Positions 55,992 to 64,000 of a DNA stretch of 64,000 bases are shown here, one piece after another (position 1 is the first letter of the stretch; every line of letters starts with the position of its first letter). This DNA comes from DATHGT01 sp035317605. GTDB lineage: Bacteria; Methylomirabilota; Methylomirabilia; Rokubacteriales; CSP1-6. Below the pieces are notes generated by a model that ran no database searches, was not told where the DNA came from, and saw only the letters and a program-made list of their open reading frames with translations. The position numbers and the translations under genes are program-made. The DNA is taken from assembly GCA_035317605.1 (NCBI GenBank), contig DATHGT010000093.1, forward strand, positions 9,269 through 73,268, given 5' to 3'.

Positions 55992-56896
55992 TAACGCCTC
56001 CTCGACCTCGCCGGCACCGCCATCCACCGCTGGCCCTCGAGCTGGCGCGCGCGTCCCTCCAACTCCAGGGTCACGAGCGCTGACGCGAGACGCCCCGGTG
56101 TGAGCGCGACGAGGGCGGTCAACTCTTCGATGTGTAGGGGCTCGTCCGGTTTCAGGGCCGCCAGCACCATGGCTTCCGTCCCCGTCACCGTCCGCTCGGT
56201 CTCTACCGATCCGGCCGCCGGCGCCTGTACGGCGCGCCTCCACGGCTCAGGTAATTCTTGCACGACGTCCGCCCAATCGCGTACCAGTATAGCCCCATCC
56301 CGGAGGAGCCCATGGGGGCCCCGGCTCACTTCGCTGGTCACCCGCCCGGGGACGGCGAACACTTCCCGCCCCAGATCCCCCGCCAGGCCCGCCGTGATCA
56401 GGGCGCCGCTGCGCTCGCTCGCCTCGACGACCACCACGCCGAGCGCCAGGCCGGCGATCGTCCGGTTCCGCAGGGGAAAGTTGAACGGAAGCGGCGCCGT
56501 CCCGTTCGGGAACTGGGAGATCACGGCCCCCTGTCTTTCGATGGCCTGCCGCAGATCTCGATTCTCGGGCGGATACACGACGTCGATCCCGCTACCGAGC
56601 ACCGCCAGCGTGCGGCCGCCTCCGTGCAGCGCGCCGCGATGGGCGGCGGCGTCGATCCCCCGCGCGAGCCCGCTGACGATCGTCACCCCGCGCGCCGCCA
56701 GGTCGGCGGCCAGCGCCTCGGCGACTTCCGCCCCGTACGGCGTGGAACGTCGCGAGCCCACGATCGCGACCGCCAGCCCGTCGGAAGGTTCGAGCGAGCC
56801 GCGCACCCGCAGGCGTGGCGGAGAGGGAATCACACCGAGCAGGGCGGGGTATCGCTCGTCGCCAGGGGTCAGGACGATCTCGTCGGGCACGTTCAT
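55991..56896 (-). CDS. dprA: DNA-processing protein DprA
   Basis: 301 residues from ATG 56896 (MNVPDEIVLTPGDERYPALL); an ATG ten codons upstream is possible. Extended Rossmann fold: VAIVGSRRSTPYGAEVAE, TIVSGLARGIDAAAHRGAL, VLGSGIDVVYPPENRDLR, and FPLRNRTIAGLALGVVVVEA. The C-terminal winged helix (residues about 240-300) is typical of long DprA proteins. DprA loads RecA on incoming single-stranded DNA in transformation. Overlaps the topA start by one base. Confidence 0.95.
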   Translation of the reverse strand: MNVPDEIVLTPGDERYPALLGVIPSPPRLRVRGSLEPSDGLAVAIVGSRRSTPYGAEVAEALAADLAARGVTIVSGLARGIDAAAHRGALHGGGRTLAVLGSGIDVVYPPENRDLRQAIERQGAVISQFPNGTAPLPFNFPLRNRTIAGLALGVVVVEASERSGALITAGLAGDLGREVFAVPGRVTSEVSRGPHGLLRDGAILVRDWADVVQELPEPWRRAVQAPAAGSVETERTVTGTEAMVLAALKPDEPLHIEELTALVALTPGRLASALVTLELEGRARQLEGQRWMAVPARSRRR

Positions 56897-56968
56897 GGCG
56901 CGGGTGAGTGCCCTGTGTATACCCACCCTCCGGCCCCGTCAATGAATCAGAACGGAGACTGTCGAGAC

Positions 56969-57790
56969 TTAGCGACGGCGGGCGGAGGGAGAGGTGGATT
57001 TCTTGCTGCTGAGGAGGGTGCGCGCTTCTTCGGCGGCCGGCGCCTCGGGGAACTGGCGAACGACGCGGCGCCACGCGATCTGCGCCTCCATCGGCTCCCG
57101 CAGGTGGCTGTGGCACAGTCCGATCCGCAGCAGCGCGTCCGCGGTCTTGGGATGCGGGACCGGCCACTCGACCGTCCGCTGGAACTCGGCCAGCGCTTGT
57201 CGATAGTCGTGCTGCAGGTAGTACGCCTCGCCGATCAAGTACTGCGCGGTCGACGCCAGCTCGTGCCGCGGATGCTTGGTGACCACGTCGAGGAAGTCCA
57301 GCACGGCCTGGCCGTACTCACGGTTGCGGAAGTTCCTGAGCCCCGCCGTGAACGCGTCCTCCGCGGAGCTGACGCGCGCGGGCTTTGCCGGCTCGGGAGC
57401 GGGCGGCGGCTCCACGCGAGGCGGTGGCGCGGCGGCGCGGACGGCGAGCGTCTCCTTCACCTCCCTGACCGCGGCATCGGTGGCCTGAACCTTCGCGCTC
57501 AGGCGCTCGACGTCCGCCCTCAGGGCGACGATCGCGGGGGCAGTTTGTTCGGCCTTGGCTTGCGCGGACTGGTTGGCGTTCGTCACCTCGGTGAGCCGCC
57601 GCGACAGGTCCTCGTTCGACTGCCGGAGGGCGCCGACCTCGCCCTGGACGGTGCGTACGTCGCTCCGGACGCCACGGACGTCGCTCTGGACGGCGCGCAC
57701 GTCGTCGCCGACCTGACGAACGGAGCCACGGGTGGCGCAGCCGGTGGCCATCACCGCGAAGACGCACGCGACCGCCGCCCCGCGAATCAT
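56969..57790 (-). CDS. CpoB/YbgF-like lipoprotein (tol-pal system type)
   Basis: 273 residues. Lipoprotein signal peptide with a lipobox ending ATG-C18. Residues about 25-115 are a coiled coil with VRSDVRTVQGEV-type heptads. A proline-rich linker (PPPRVEPPPAPEPAKPAR) follows. The C-terminal TPR-like repeats start at SSAEDAFTAGLRNFRNREYGQA and include YLIGEAYYLQHDYRQALAEF. This matches CpoB/YbgF, which coordinates outer-membrane constriction with cell-wall synthesis in Gram-negatives. The tolBA-pal genes are not adjacent, so the link is by domain architecture only. Confidence 0.87.
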   Translation of the reverse strand: MIRGAAVACVFAVMATGCATRGSVRQVGDDVRAVQSDVRGVRSDVRTVQGEVGALRQSNEDLSRRLTEVTNANQSAQAKAEQTAPAIVALRADVERLSAKVQATDAAVREVKETLAVRAAAPPPRVEPPPAPEPAKPARVSSAEDAFTAGLRNFRNREYGQAVLDFLDVVTKHPRHELASTAQYLIGEAYYLQHDYRQALAEFQRTVEWPVPHPKTADALLRIGLCHSHLREPMEAQIAWRRVVRQFPEAPAAEEARTLLSSKKSTSPSARRR

Positions 57791-57822
57791 TCGCGAGAAG
57801 CTAGCATCAGCGCTCCGGCAGG

Positions 57823-59031
57823 TCAACCGAGCAGCTCGAGCGCGCGCAGGACGATGACCTCCACCGGCTCTCCCGGGTCGACGGTCGTGTCGGGACCCAC
57901 GACGGCCAGACCGTCGGCCAGCGTCATCGAGCGGAGAATGCCCGATCCCTGGTCTCCGGTGAGCTCGGCGTCGAACCCTTCGCCGCGACGCCGCAGCCGT
58001 ACCCGTAGGTAGCCGCGACGGGACCCCGGGTTGTCGATGCGCGATCGCGCTCGCGCGGAGAGACGGGGGCGCTGCAGCACCGTGCCGCCGCCCATCCGGA
58101 GCAGGGCCGGACGCACGAAGAGCTCGAACGTGACCATGGCGGAGACGGGATTGCCGGGCAGCCCGAACACCAGCGTCCGACCCAGCGAGCCGAAGGTGAT
58201 CGGCTTGCCCGGACGCATCGACACTTGCCAGAGGTGCAGCTCGGCGCCCGAGCGTCCCAGCGCCTCGCGCACGAGGTCGAACTCCCCCACCGACACGCCG
58301 GCCGACGAGAGCAGCACGTCGGCCTGACGCGCGGACTGCACTCGGCGCTCGATGGCCGCCAGCTCGTCGCGCGCGATACCGAGATTGATGGGGATGGCGC
58401 CCGCTTCCCGGGCCTGGGCCATCAGCGAATACGAGTTGCTGTTCGGGATCTGGCCCGGGCCGGGCTCCTCGCCGAGGTCGGCCAGCTCGTTGCCCGTCGA
58501 CAGGATCGCCACGCGGGGACGGCGGTGGACACGCACGGGCGAGTGGCCGAGCGTGGCGAGCAGCCCGATCTCCGCGGGGCCGATCCGCCGCCCGGGCTCG
58601 AGCACCTGATCGCCGACGCGAACGTCCTCGCCGCGCGGCCTCACGAACGCGGCCGTGGCGACGGTGGCCGGCACGCGGACGTGGTCGCCATCGACCTCGA
58701 CGTCTTCCTGCGGCACCACCGCGTCGGCGCCGTCGGGCAGCGGCGCGCCCGTGAAGATCCGCGCCGCCTCGCCCGCACCGATCGCGCGCTCGGGCAGCAT
58801 GCCGGCCGCGATGTGAGTCACCACGCGCAGGCGCGCCGCGCCGCCTGTTGTGTCCCCCGCCCGGATGGCGTAGCCGTCCATGGATGAGTTCGGCCACGGC
58901 GGGACTTCGCGCCGCGAGATCACGGGCTCGGCCAGCACGCGGCCGAGCGCGTCGGTGACGTCGACGCTCTCGGCCTCGAGCACCCGCGTTCGCGAGAGCA
59001 CTTCCTCCAACGCCTGCTCAACCGTCAACAT
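57823..59031 (-). CDS. moeA: Molybdopterin molybdenumtransferase MoeA
   Basis: 402 residues. Domain order of MoeA: VDVTDALGRVLAEPV, PWPNSSMDGYAIRAGDT, GMLPERAIGAGEAARIFTGAPLPDGADAVVPQEDV split over a short loop, and STGNELADLG. The MPT-binding part has DVLLSSAGVSVGEFDLVREAL and MRPGKPITFGSLG, with VFGLPGNPVSAMVTFELFVRPAL. It inserts molybdate into adenylylated molybdopterin. First gene of the leftward block after the Act operon; moaA is 21 kb away. Confidence 0.96.
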   Translation of the reverse strand: MLTVEQALEEVLSRTRVLEAESVDVTDALGRVLAEPVISRREVPPWPNSSMDGYAIRAGDTTGGAARLRVVTHIAAGMLPERAIGAGEAARIFTGAPLPDGADAVVPQEDVEVDGDHVRVPATVATAAFVRPRGEDVRVGDQVLEPGRRIGPAEIGLLATLGHSPVRVHRRPRVAILSTGNELADLGEEPGPGQIPNSNSYSLMAQAREAGAIPINLGIARDELAAIERRVQSARQADVLLSSAGVSVGEFDLVREALGRSGAELHLWQVSMRPGKPITFGSLGRTLVFGLPGNPVSAMVTFELFVRPALLRMGGGTVLQRPRLSARARSRIDNPGSRRGYLRVRLRRRGEGFDAELTGDQGSGILRSMTLADGLAVVGPDTTVDPGEPVEVIVLRALELLG

Positions 59032-59087
59032 CGCGCGCTAGTGTAGCGCCTCTGCGCAGGGCGCGGGGGTGACACCACTAGTCCCGA

Positions 59088-59159
59088 GGGGCGCCACGGC
59101 TTTGCCGGGGCGTCCCGAGCCGCCCATGGGGGGTATGGGGGGCGCCCGGAGCCCCCCAT
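59088..59159 (-). repeat. Two-hairpin 3' element, copy 2 (after actF)
   Basis: Begins 5 nt after the actF stop on the minus strand. Hairpin 1: ATGGGGGGC pairs with GCCCCCCAT (59135-59143 and 59151-59159). Hairpin 2: GGGACGCC pairs with GGCGCCCC (59088-59095) with one A-C mismatch, enclosing CGGC-AAA-GCCG. It matches copy 1 at 31141-31209 over the core CGCCCCGGC-AAGCCGTGGCGC, with substitutions mostly outside the stems. Same orientation relative to the upstream gene as copy 1. Confidence 0.75.
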
Positions 59160-59164
59160 GTCGG

Positions 59165-60253
59165 CTAGTGCGTCAGGTCGGCCGTGGGTCGGTAGCGGGC
59201 GAAGAACCAGCGGCGGCCCAGGGCGAAGAGGGCGAGGAACCCGGCGGTGATGAACACGTCGCTCAGGGCGAAGTTGGGCGCCCCTTTCGCGATCACCGAC
59301 GGAAAGACGACCAGCACGCGCTCGAGGAAGATCGCGACCAGGCCGAAGCACGCGATCACGAAGAGCGGTCCGTGGCGCTGGGGCGGCCGCCCGGTCAGGC
59401 GCTTGAGCAGATAGGCGAACGGGATCAGCCAGCCGACGAAGAACACGACCCAGGCCAGCGTCTTCCACGGGCTCTCGAAGAACCGGTACGCCACGAAGCG
59501 CGTCTCGATGGGAACGTTGCCGTACCAGATCACGAGGTACTGCGACCAGAAGAAGTACATCCACATGATCGACATCGCGAACTGGAGCTTGGCCACGTCC
59601 TGCACCGCGCCCGGCGGCACTCCGAGCCCGCGCCGGTTGGCCAGGATGGTCAGGATCGAGAGCAGCGCGAAGGCCGTGTAGAGCGTGCTCACCACGAAGT
59701 AGCCGCCGAAGAGCCCGCTGTACCAGTGCGGATCCAGCGACATCACGAGGTCGAAGCCCCACAGCGAGACCGTGACGATCCACAGGAAGAGCACGATCAC
59801 GGCGAGCACGTTGCGCTTGGCCCGCTCGCCCTCGCTCGCCGGACGGGTGAGCAGCGCCCGGATGAACGCGAAGCACACCCCGAAGAGCGCCGCGGCCAGC
59901 ACGAGCGTGCGCAGCCAGAAGAACGGCGTGTTCAGCCACGCCGCCTTGACGGGCACCGGCGTGTTCACCCACGAGTAGAGCGACGCGCGCCCGGCGAACA
60001 TGATCAGCAGCAACACGAACGAAATCGGCAGGAAGCCGGCGGTGGTCAGCGCGAGCCGGCGCACCGACGGCGACCAGCGCGCCTCGGTGAGCTGCATCAT
60101 GCCGGCGATGGCCGGTCCCGTCACCGCCAGCCCCGACCAGAAGACCAGGTTCACCAGGTAGATCGCCCAGGCGTGGCGGGCGTCGGCGGACAGCGCCCCC
60201 ATCACGAAGGCCACCGCCCCCACCGCCGCCAGGACCCACCAGACCACCTTCAT
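59165..60253 (-). CDS. actF: Alternative complex III subunit ActF (NrfD-like membrane subunit)
   Basis: 362 residues, about ten hydrophobic helices; short relative to ActC. The quinol-site-type segments of the NrfD/PsrC family are present: ARHAWAIYLVNLVFWSGLA, RWSPSVRRLALTTAGFLP, LMSLDPHWYSGLFGGYFVVS and SQYLVIWYGNVPIETRF. In ACIII, ActF is the second quinone-binding-fold membrane subunit. It begins 13 nt after actE ends and closes the operon, before the two-hairpin element. Confidence 0.9.
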   Translation of the reverse strand: MKVVWWVLAAVGAVAFVMGALSADARHAWAIYLVNLVFWSGLAVTGPAIAGMMQLTEARWSPSVRRLALTTAGFLPISFVLLLIMFAGRASLYSWVNTPVPVKAAWLNTPFFWLRTLVLAAALFGVCFAFIRALLTRPASEGERAKRNVLAVIVLFLWIVTVSLWGFDLVMSLDPHWYSGLFGGYFVVSTLYTAFALLSILTILANRRGLGVPPGAVQDVAKLQFAMSIMWMYFFWSQYLVIWYGNVPIETRFVAYRFFESPWKTLAWVVFFVGWLIPFAYLLKRLTGRPPQRHGPLFVIACFGLVAIFLERVLVVFPSVIAKGAPNFALSDVFITAGFLALFALGRRWFFARYRPTADLTH

Positions 60254-60266
60254 GCCGTCGATCCCA

Positions 60267-60773
60267 TCACTTGGCCGCCAGCGTGCGCAGATAGTTGACG
60301 ACGCTCCACGCCTCGTGGGAGGACATGGCCTCGCCGTAGGCGGGCATCACCGCGCCGCCGACCATGATGTAGCTGTGCCAATACCCATCGGTTCGCGCGC
60401 CCTGGAACGCGGCATTGGTCAGATCGGGCGGCGGCACGAACTTCACGGCCACCGGGCCCGTCACCCCGCCCTTGGCCTCGGGACCGTGGCAGGGCACGCA
60501 GAACGTCTCGAAGCGCTCCTTGCCGAGCGCGATCGATTCCGGGGTGGGCTTGACCGGATTCGGTTGCTTGGCCGCGGCCTCGCGCTGTTCCTTGGGCAGG
60601 ATGAGGGTGCCGCCCCGCGGAACCACACCCGCGGGCATCGGGAAGATCCGCTCGCCGGGCATCACCTTCGGCGTCGCCGTCATGTTGTCGCTCCAGCGGA
60701 TCACGACGACGGTCACGAACAGGCCGGCGGCCACGCCCACGATCAGCAGCACGAGCATGAACACGTACTTCAT
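60267..60773 (-). CDS. actE: Alternative complex III mono-haem cytochrome c subunit ActE
   Basis: 168 residues from ATG 60773, overlapping actD as ATGA. An N-terminal membrane anchor (about residues 3-25), then a periplasmic cytochrome c domain with the haem site F-C92-VP-C95-H96-G and a distal methionine in VGGAVMPAYGE. Electrons from quinol oxidation pass through ActA/ActE to a soluble cytochrome or oxidase. Confidence 0.93.
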   Translation of the reverse strand: MKYVFMLVLLIVGVAAGLFVTVVVIRWSDNMTATPKVMPGERIFPMPAGVVPRGGTLILPKEQREAAAKQPNPVKPTPESIALGKERFETFCVPCHGPEAKGGVTGPVAVKFVPPPDLTNAAFQGARTDGYWHSYIMVGGAVMPAYGEAMSSHEAWSVVNYLRTLAAK

Positions 60774-61315
60774 GCGCGCACTTCCTCGGCGCCGGCGCCG
60801 CGCAGGATCCCCGCCACCGACGCGCCGCGCCCGGGCGCGCACTGCACGGCAACCCCGAACCGATCGTTCGAGAAGCGCGGATCGTACGCGGCACTGGGGC
60901 GAAAGCGCGGCAGCCCTCCGAGCAAGACCATGCCGAGCGCGGTCGAGAGACCGCCGAAGAGAATGGTCAGCTCGAACGCGATCACCACGTAGGGCGGGAT
61001 CGACGAGCCGACGATGCCCCCCGGCGTATTGACCATGTACTTGCCGCCGGTCACCAGCCCCCACTGCACCGTCGACCAGATGGTCAGCAGGAAGCCGGAG
61101 ATCGTGCCGGTGAGTCCCCCGATCAGCGTGAACAGGCGGACCCGGCTCACCGGCCGATCGCGCTCCATCACGTCTTCGATCTCGTGGATGGGCGCCGGCG
61201 TGTAGACCTCGAGGTCGTGATAGCCCTTGGCCTTCAATTCCTCGAGCGCCTTCACGGTCGTGTCGACGTGGGCGAAGACGCCGACCACGAGCTCAGTGGG
61301 CGCCACGCGCGCCAT
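60770..61315 (-). CDS. actD: Alternative complex III subunit ActD (DUF3341)
   Basis: 181 residues. N-terminal soluble half LVVGVFAHVDTTVKALEELK, then EVYTPAPIHEIEDVM, and two membrane helices: RLFTLIGGLTGTISGFLLTI and the PYVVIAFELTILFGGLSTAL region (residues about 60-128). This is the DUF3341 architecture of ActD. It overlaps actC by 23 nt at its start and actE by 4 nt at its end. Confidence 0.92.
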   Translation of the reverse strand: MARVAPTELVVGVFAHVDTTVKALEELKAKGYHDLEVYTPAPIHEIEDVMERDRPVSRVRLFTLIGGLTGTISGFLLTIWSTVQWGLVTGGKYMVNTPGGIVGSSIPPYVVIAFELTILFGGLSTALGMVLLGGLPRFRPSAAYDPRFSNDRFGVAVQCAPGRGASVAGILRGAGAEEVRA

Positions 61316-62657
61316 GGGCGGCCTCCTTCATCGGCGCCGGCACCGTCTCCTTCACCTCGACGATCGACAGCGACGGCATGACCTTGATGAAGCCCAGGAA
61401 GAGGAGGAAGAAGAACGCGAAGCTACCGATCACGATCATCGAGTCGGTCGGGGTCGGCTTGTAGATGCCCCAGGTGTACGGGTAGAAGTCGTGAGCGAGC
61501 CCCGGGACGATGATGTTGAAGCGCTCGAACCACATGCCGATCAGGACCAGGATCGACACCACGTAGAGGATCACCGGGCTCAGCCGCGCGCGCCGCGAGA
61601 ACAGGATCAGCGGCGCCACGCAGTTGCAGAAGTACATGGTCCACAGCGCCCAGGCGTAGCTCTTGGTGACCTTCCAGAACAGCGAGGCCTTCTCGAAGTG
61701 GTCGCCGCTGTACCAGGCCGTGAAGATCTCGCAGATGTAGAAGTACGTCAGTACCAGGCCGGTGGCCAGGATGAGCTTGGCCATGGCGTCGAGGTGCTTG
61801 TCCTGGATGTAGGCGTGCAGGCCGAAGTAGTGCCGCATCGGAAGCACCAGCACCAGCACCATCGCGAACCCCGAGAAGATCGCGCCGTCGACGAAGAACG
61901 GGGCGAACAGCGTCGAGTGCCAGCCGGGGACCAGGGCCATGGCGAAGTCCCAGGACACGACACTATGAACGGAGAGGACCAGCGGCGTGGCCAGCGCGGC
62001 CAGCAGCCCGTAGGCGCGCCGGTAGTGCCGCCACTGCGAGTGCGATCCCTCCCAGCCGAGCGAGAGCATCCCGTAGATCCGCTTGCGCCAGCCCGTGGAG
62101 GCGTCGCGCAGGGCCGCGATGTCCGGGACGAGCCCGATGATGAAGAACACGGTGCTGATGGTCAGGTAGGTGGAGATCGCGAACACGTCCCACACCAGCG
62201 GCGAGCGGAAGTTCGGCCAGAGATAGCGCTGGTTCGCGTAGGGCAGCAGGAAGTAGGCGAACCACATGCGCCCGGCGTGGATCAGCGGGAACAACCCCGC
62301 GGTCATGACCGCGAAGATCGTCATGGCCTCGGCGGCGCGATAGATCGACGTCCGCCAGCGCGCGCGGAACAGGTAGAGGACGGCCGAGATCAGGGTGCCG
62401 GCGTGGCCGATACCGATCCAGAACACGAACGTGGTGATGTACATCGCCCACATCTGGGGCGTGCGCTTGCCGGCCGCGCCCATCCCGAAGTAGACCTGAT
62501 AGGTCCAGGCGATGAAGAAGCCCGTGAGCAGGAGGCCCACCACGCACATCCAGGCGAAGTAGAGGTTGCCGGGCGGCGTCAGCGTTCGGATGACGTCGCG
62601 GTTGACGTCGGCGAACGTGGGCGCCGCGGTGGGCGCACGATGGTCGGCGGCGCTCAC
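61293..62657 (-). CDS. actC: Alternative complex III subunit ActC (NrfD-like quinol-oxidising subunit)
   Basis: 454 residues from GTG 62657, overlapping actB as GTGA; the longer open frame lies over actB and was rejected. About ten membrane helices. Segments typical of ActC: FVFWIGIGHAGTLISAVLYL, IHAGRMWFAYFLLPYANQR, SVHSVVSWDFAMALVPGWHS, and WFERFNIIVPGLAHDFYP. These supply the quinone pocket near the Fe-S subunit ActB. It is the larger of the two PsrC/NrfD-like subunits. Confidence 0.95.
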   Translation of the reverse strand: MSAADHRAPTAAPTFADVNRDVIRTLTPPGNLYFAWMCVVGLLLTGFFIAWTYQVYFGMGAAGKRTPQMWAMYITTFVFWIGIGHAGTLISAVLYLFRARWRTSIYRAAEAMTIFAVMTAGLFPLIHAGRMWFAYFLLPYANQRYLWPNFRSPLVWDVFAISTYLTISTVFFIIGLVPDIAALRDASTGWRKRIYGMLSLGWEGSHSQWRHYRRAYGLLAALATPLVLSVHSVVSWDFAMALVPGWHSTLFAPFFVDGAIFSGFAMVLVLVLPMRHYFGLHAYIQDKHLDAMAKLILATGLVLTYFYICEIFTAWYSGDHFEKASLFWKVTKSYAWALWTMYFCNCVAPLILFSRRARLSPVILYVVSILVLIGMWFERFNIIVPGLAHDFYPYTWGIYKPTPTDSMIVIGSFAFFFLLFLGFIKVMPSLSIVEVKETVPAPMKEAAHGARGAH

Positions 62658-64000
62658 GCGTGGTCTCGCACGACCTTCTTGAGATAGGTCACCGAGGGCC
62701 GGGTCCCCAGCTCGTCGAGCACGGTGTAGGCGCGCGGCCCGTGCTGGAGCTTGGTCACCTCGCTGGTCTCGTCTTTCAAGTTGCCGAAGGTGATCGCCTG
62801 GGTGGGACAGGTCTGCTGGCACGCGGTCACGATGTCGCCGTCCTTGACGGACCGCTTCTCGTCGCGCGCGCGGTCCTTGCCGGCCACGATGCGCTGGATG
62901 CACATCGTGCACTTCTCCATGACGCCGAGCTGCCGGACGGTCACGTCGGGGTTGAGCTGGACGTTCAGCGGCTCGGGGATGTCGTAGTAGTACCAGTTGA
63001 ATCGCCGCACGTGGTACGGACAGTTGTTGCCGCAGTAGCGCGTGCCCACGCAGCGGTTGTAGACCTGACCGTTGAGCCCCTCGTCGGTGCGATAGGCGGC
63101 GAAGACCGGACACACCGGCTCGCACGGCGCGATCTCACAATGCTGGCAGAACATCGGCAGGAACGCGTTCTTCGGATGGGACGCCTTGCCCTCGGCCCAC
63201 CGCTCGACCCGGATCCAGTGGGTCTGCCGGCCGTACGCGGCCTCGGCCTTGCCGACCACCGCCACGTTGTTCTCGGCGATGCACGCCACCACGCACGCCT
63301 GGCAGCCGATGCAGCGGTCCACGTCGACGGCCATGCCCCACCGGTAGTTCGGATACTGCTGCGGCGCGTACATGCTGACCATCTCGTGGGGCTTCTCGGT
63401 CTTGCCGCGCAGCGCCTCCTCGCGGGCCGTGCGCAGATCGACGTGACGCACCAGCTCTCGATCGTCCTGATCGTGCGTCGCCTGGAGGATGGCCAGCGGG
63501 CGCCGCGCGCCGGTCCGGGTGAGCGTCACCCGCACGCCCAGGAACGCGGGCGCGCCGGAGGCGGCGTCGGGAGTCCCGGACAGCAACGCCACCGGATTCA
63601 GCGGCGCCTCGGGGGCCTTCACGTACCTCGGCGTCTGGTACGGCGCGTAGCGATGGCCGATCGGCACGGCGACCGCGCCGGGGTGCAGCGACGCCGACAC
63701 GTAGGCCGGCACCTCGATGGCGCCGTGAGCGGAGCTGACCTTGACGACGTCGCCCCCGACGATCCCGAACTTCACCGCGGTCTCGGTGGAGATCTCCACC
63801 CAGGCGTCCCACACGGACTGGGTCATCGTGTCGGGAGCTTCCTGCAGCCACGAGCGGCTGGCGCCGCGCCCGTCGTACATCCGCAGCGACGGATACGCGA
63901 GCAGCACCAGGCCCGAGCTGTCGCCCTCGAGCTTGGGCGGCGCGAGATCGAGGGCGGCGGTCTTCGGGGTGACGGCCGCGGCCGGCACGTCCTTGAAGAT
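62654..64000 (-). CDS. actB: Alternative complex III subunit ActB (partial, 5' end off the window)
   Basis: The frame is open through the right edge (449 codons shown); the N-terminal molybdopterin-like domain is mostly missing. Visible are the tail of that domain and the ferredoxin-like domain with four cysteine groups: CIGCQACVVACIAENN, FCQHCEIAPCEPVCPVFA, RYCGNNCPYHVRRF preceded by a cysteine, KCTMCIQRI and CQQTCPTQAI. ActB is a Mo-free homologue of molybdopterin oxidoreductases that carries 3Fe-4S and 4Fe-4S clusters. actA would lie just outside the window. Confidence 0.93.
   Translation of the reverse strand: MFKDVPAAAVTPKTAALDLAPPKLEGDSSGLVLLAYPSLRMYDGRGASRSWLQEAPDTMTQSVWDAWVEISTETAVKFGIVGGDVVKVSSAHGAIEVPAYVSASLHPGAVAVPIGHRYAPYQTPRYVKAPEAPLNPVALLSGTPDAASGAPAFLGVRVTLTRTGARRPLAILQATHDQDDRELVRHVDLRTAREEALRGKTEKPHEMVSMYAPQQYPNYRWGMAVDVDRCIGCQACVVACIAENNVAVVGKAEAAYGRQTHWIRVERWAEGKASHPKNAFLPMFCQHCEIAPCEPVCPVFAAYRTDEGLNGQVYNRCVGTRYCGNNCPYHVRRFNWYYYDIPEPLNVQLNPDVTVRQLGVMEKCTMCIQRIVAGKDRARDEKRSVKDGDIVTACQQTCPTQAITFGNLKDETSEVTKLQHGPRAYTVLDELGTRPSVTYLKKVVRDHA

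Overview
The window is a dense, very GC-rich bacterial chromosome segment. Nearly all genes lie on the minus strand in long runs joined by 4-nt ATGA/GTGA overlaps. Three things together suggest an uncultured soil lineage near Rokubacteria/Methylomirabilota or the former Deltaproteobacteria: an alternative complex III (Act) operon, a topA-xerC-hslVU-argBDFG block, and a selenoprotein of the CYCXC type. The phylum is an inference; no rRNA or marker phylogeny is available here.

Layout, left to right. 1-7.6 kb: a TPP-dependent decarboxylase running off the left edge, a UGA-containing CYCXC selenoprotein, a DUF1285 protein, a PqqD-like/Memo fusion, an M20 peptidase, a small GroES-like protein, rmuC, a TIGR02757 protein and a divergent aspartate dehydrogenase (nadX). 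7.7-11.2 kb: a surface-glycan cassette (glycosyltransferase with a 162-bp tandem-repeat coiled-coil tail, NeuD-type acyltransferase, DegT-type aminotransferase) that looks less GC-rich than its surroundings. 11.4-24 kb: trxB, then a long minus-strand oxidation locus read as korA-korB, glcD-glcE-glcF-cupin-lutA-lutB-lutC-DUF2203-HAD. This would oxidise 2-hydroxyacids (glycolate/lactate) and 2-oxoacids. A LysR regulator at 24.0-25.0 kb is divergent from gltB-gltD (glutamate synthase). 31.2-36.2 kb: a patchwork of accessory genes (two DinB-like proteins, a HEPN-like protein with RX4H, a DUF222/HNH nuclease, an orphan Phd antitoxin, PPOX and chlorite-dismutase family proteins). 36.2-42.0 kb: moaA, a B12-type radical SAM protein, rtcB, lgt and a YdcF protein. 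42.0-42.7 kb: a tRNA array Gly(GCC)-Cys(GCA)-third tRNA with anticodon UAA. The third tRNA lacks the long variable arm expected of tRNA-Leu and sits inside remnants of an HTH/LAGLIDADG gene. 42.7-59.0 kb: housekeeping genes read leftward: moeA, a CpoB/YbgF-like lipoprotein, dprA, topA, xerC, hslV, hslU, argB, argD, argF, argG, comB, pgsA, plsY, gpsA, galT. 59.2-64 kb: the actB-C-D-E-F part of alternative complex III, with actB cut by the right edge.

Most distinctive non-coding features: (i) a two-hairpin element about 70 bp long present twice, each immediately 3' of an operon (after gltD and after actF) in the same transcriptional orientation; (ii) a 131-bp nested inverted repeat with 29-bp terminal repeats between rtcB and lgt; (iii) a candidate SECIS hairpin 13 nt after the UGA of the selenoprotein. 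No CRISPR array, rRNA, prophage or intact insertion sequence was seen.
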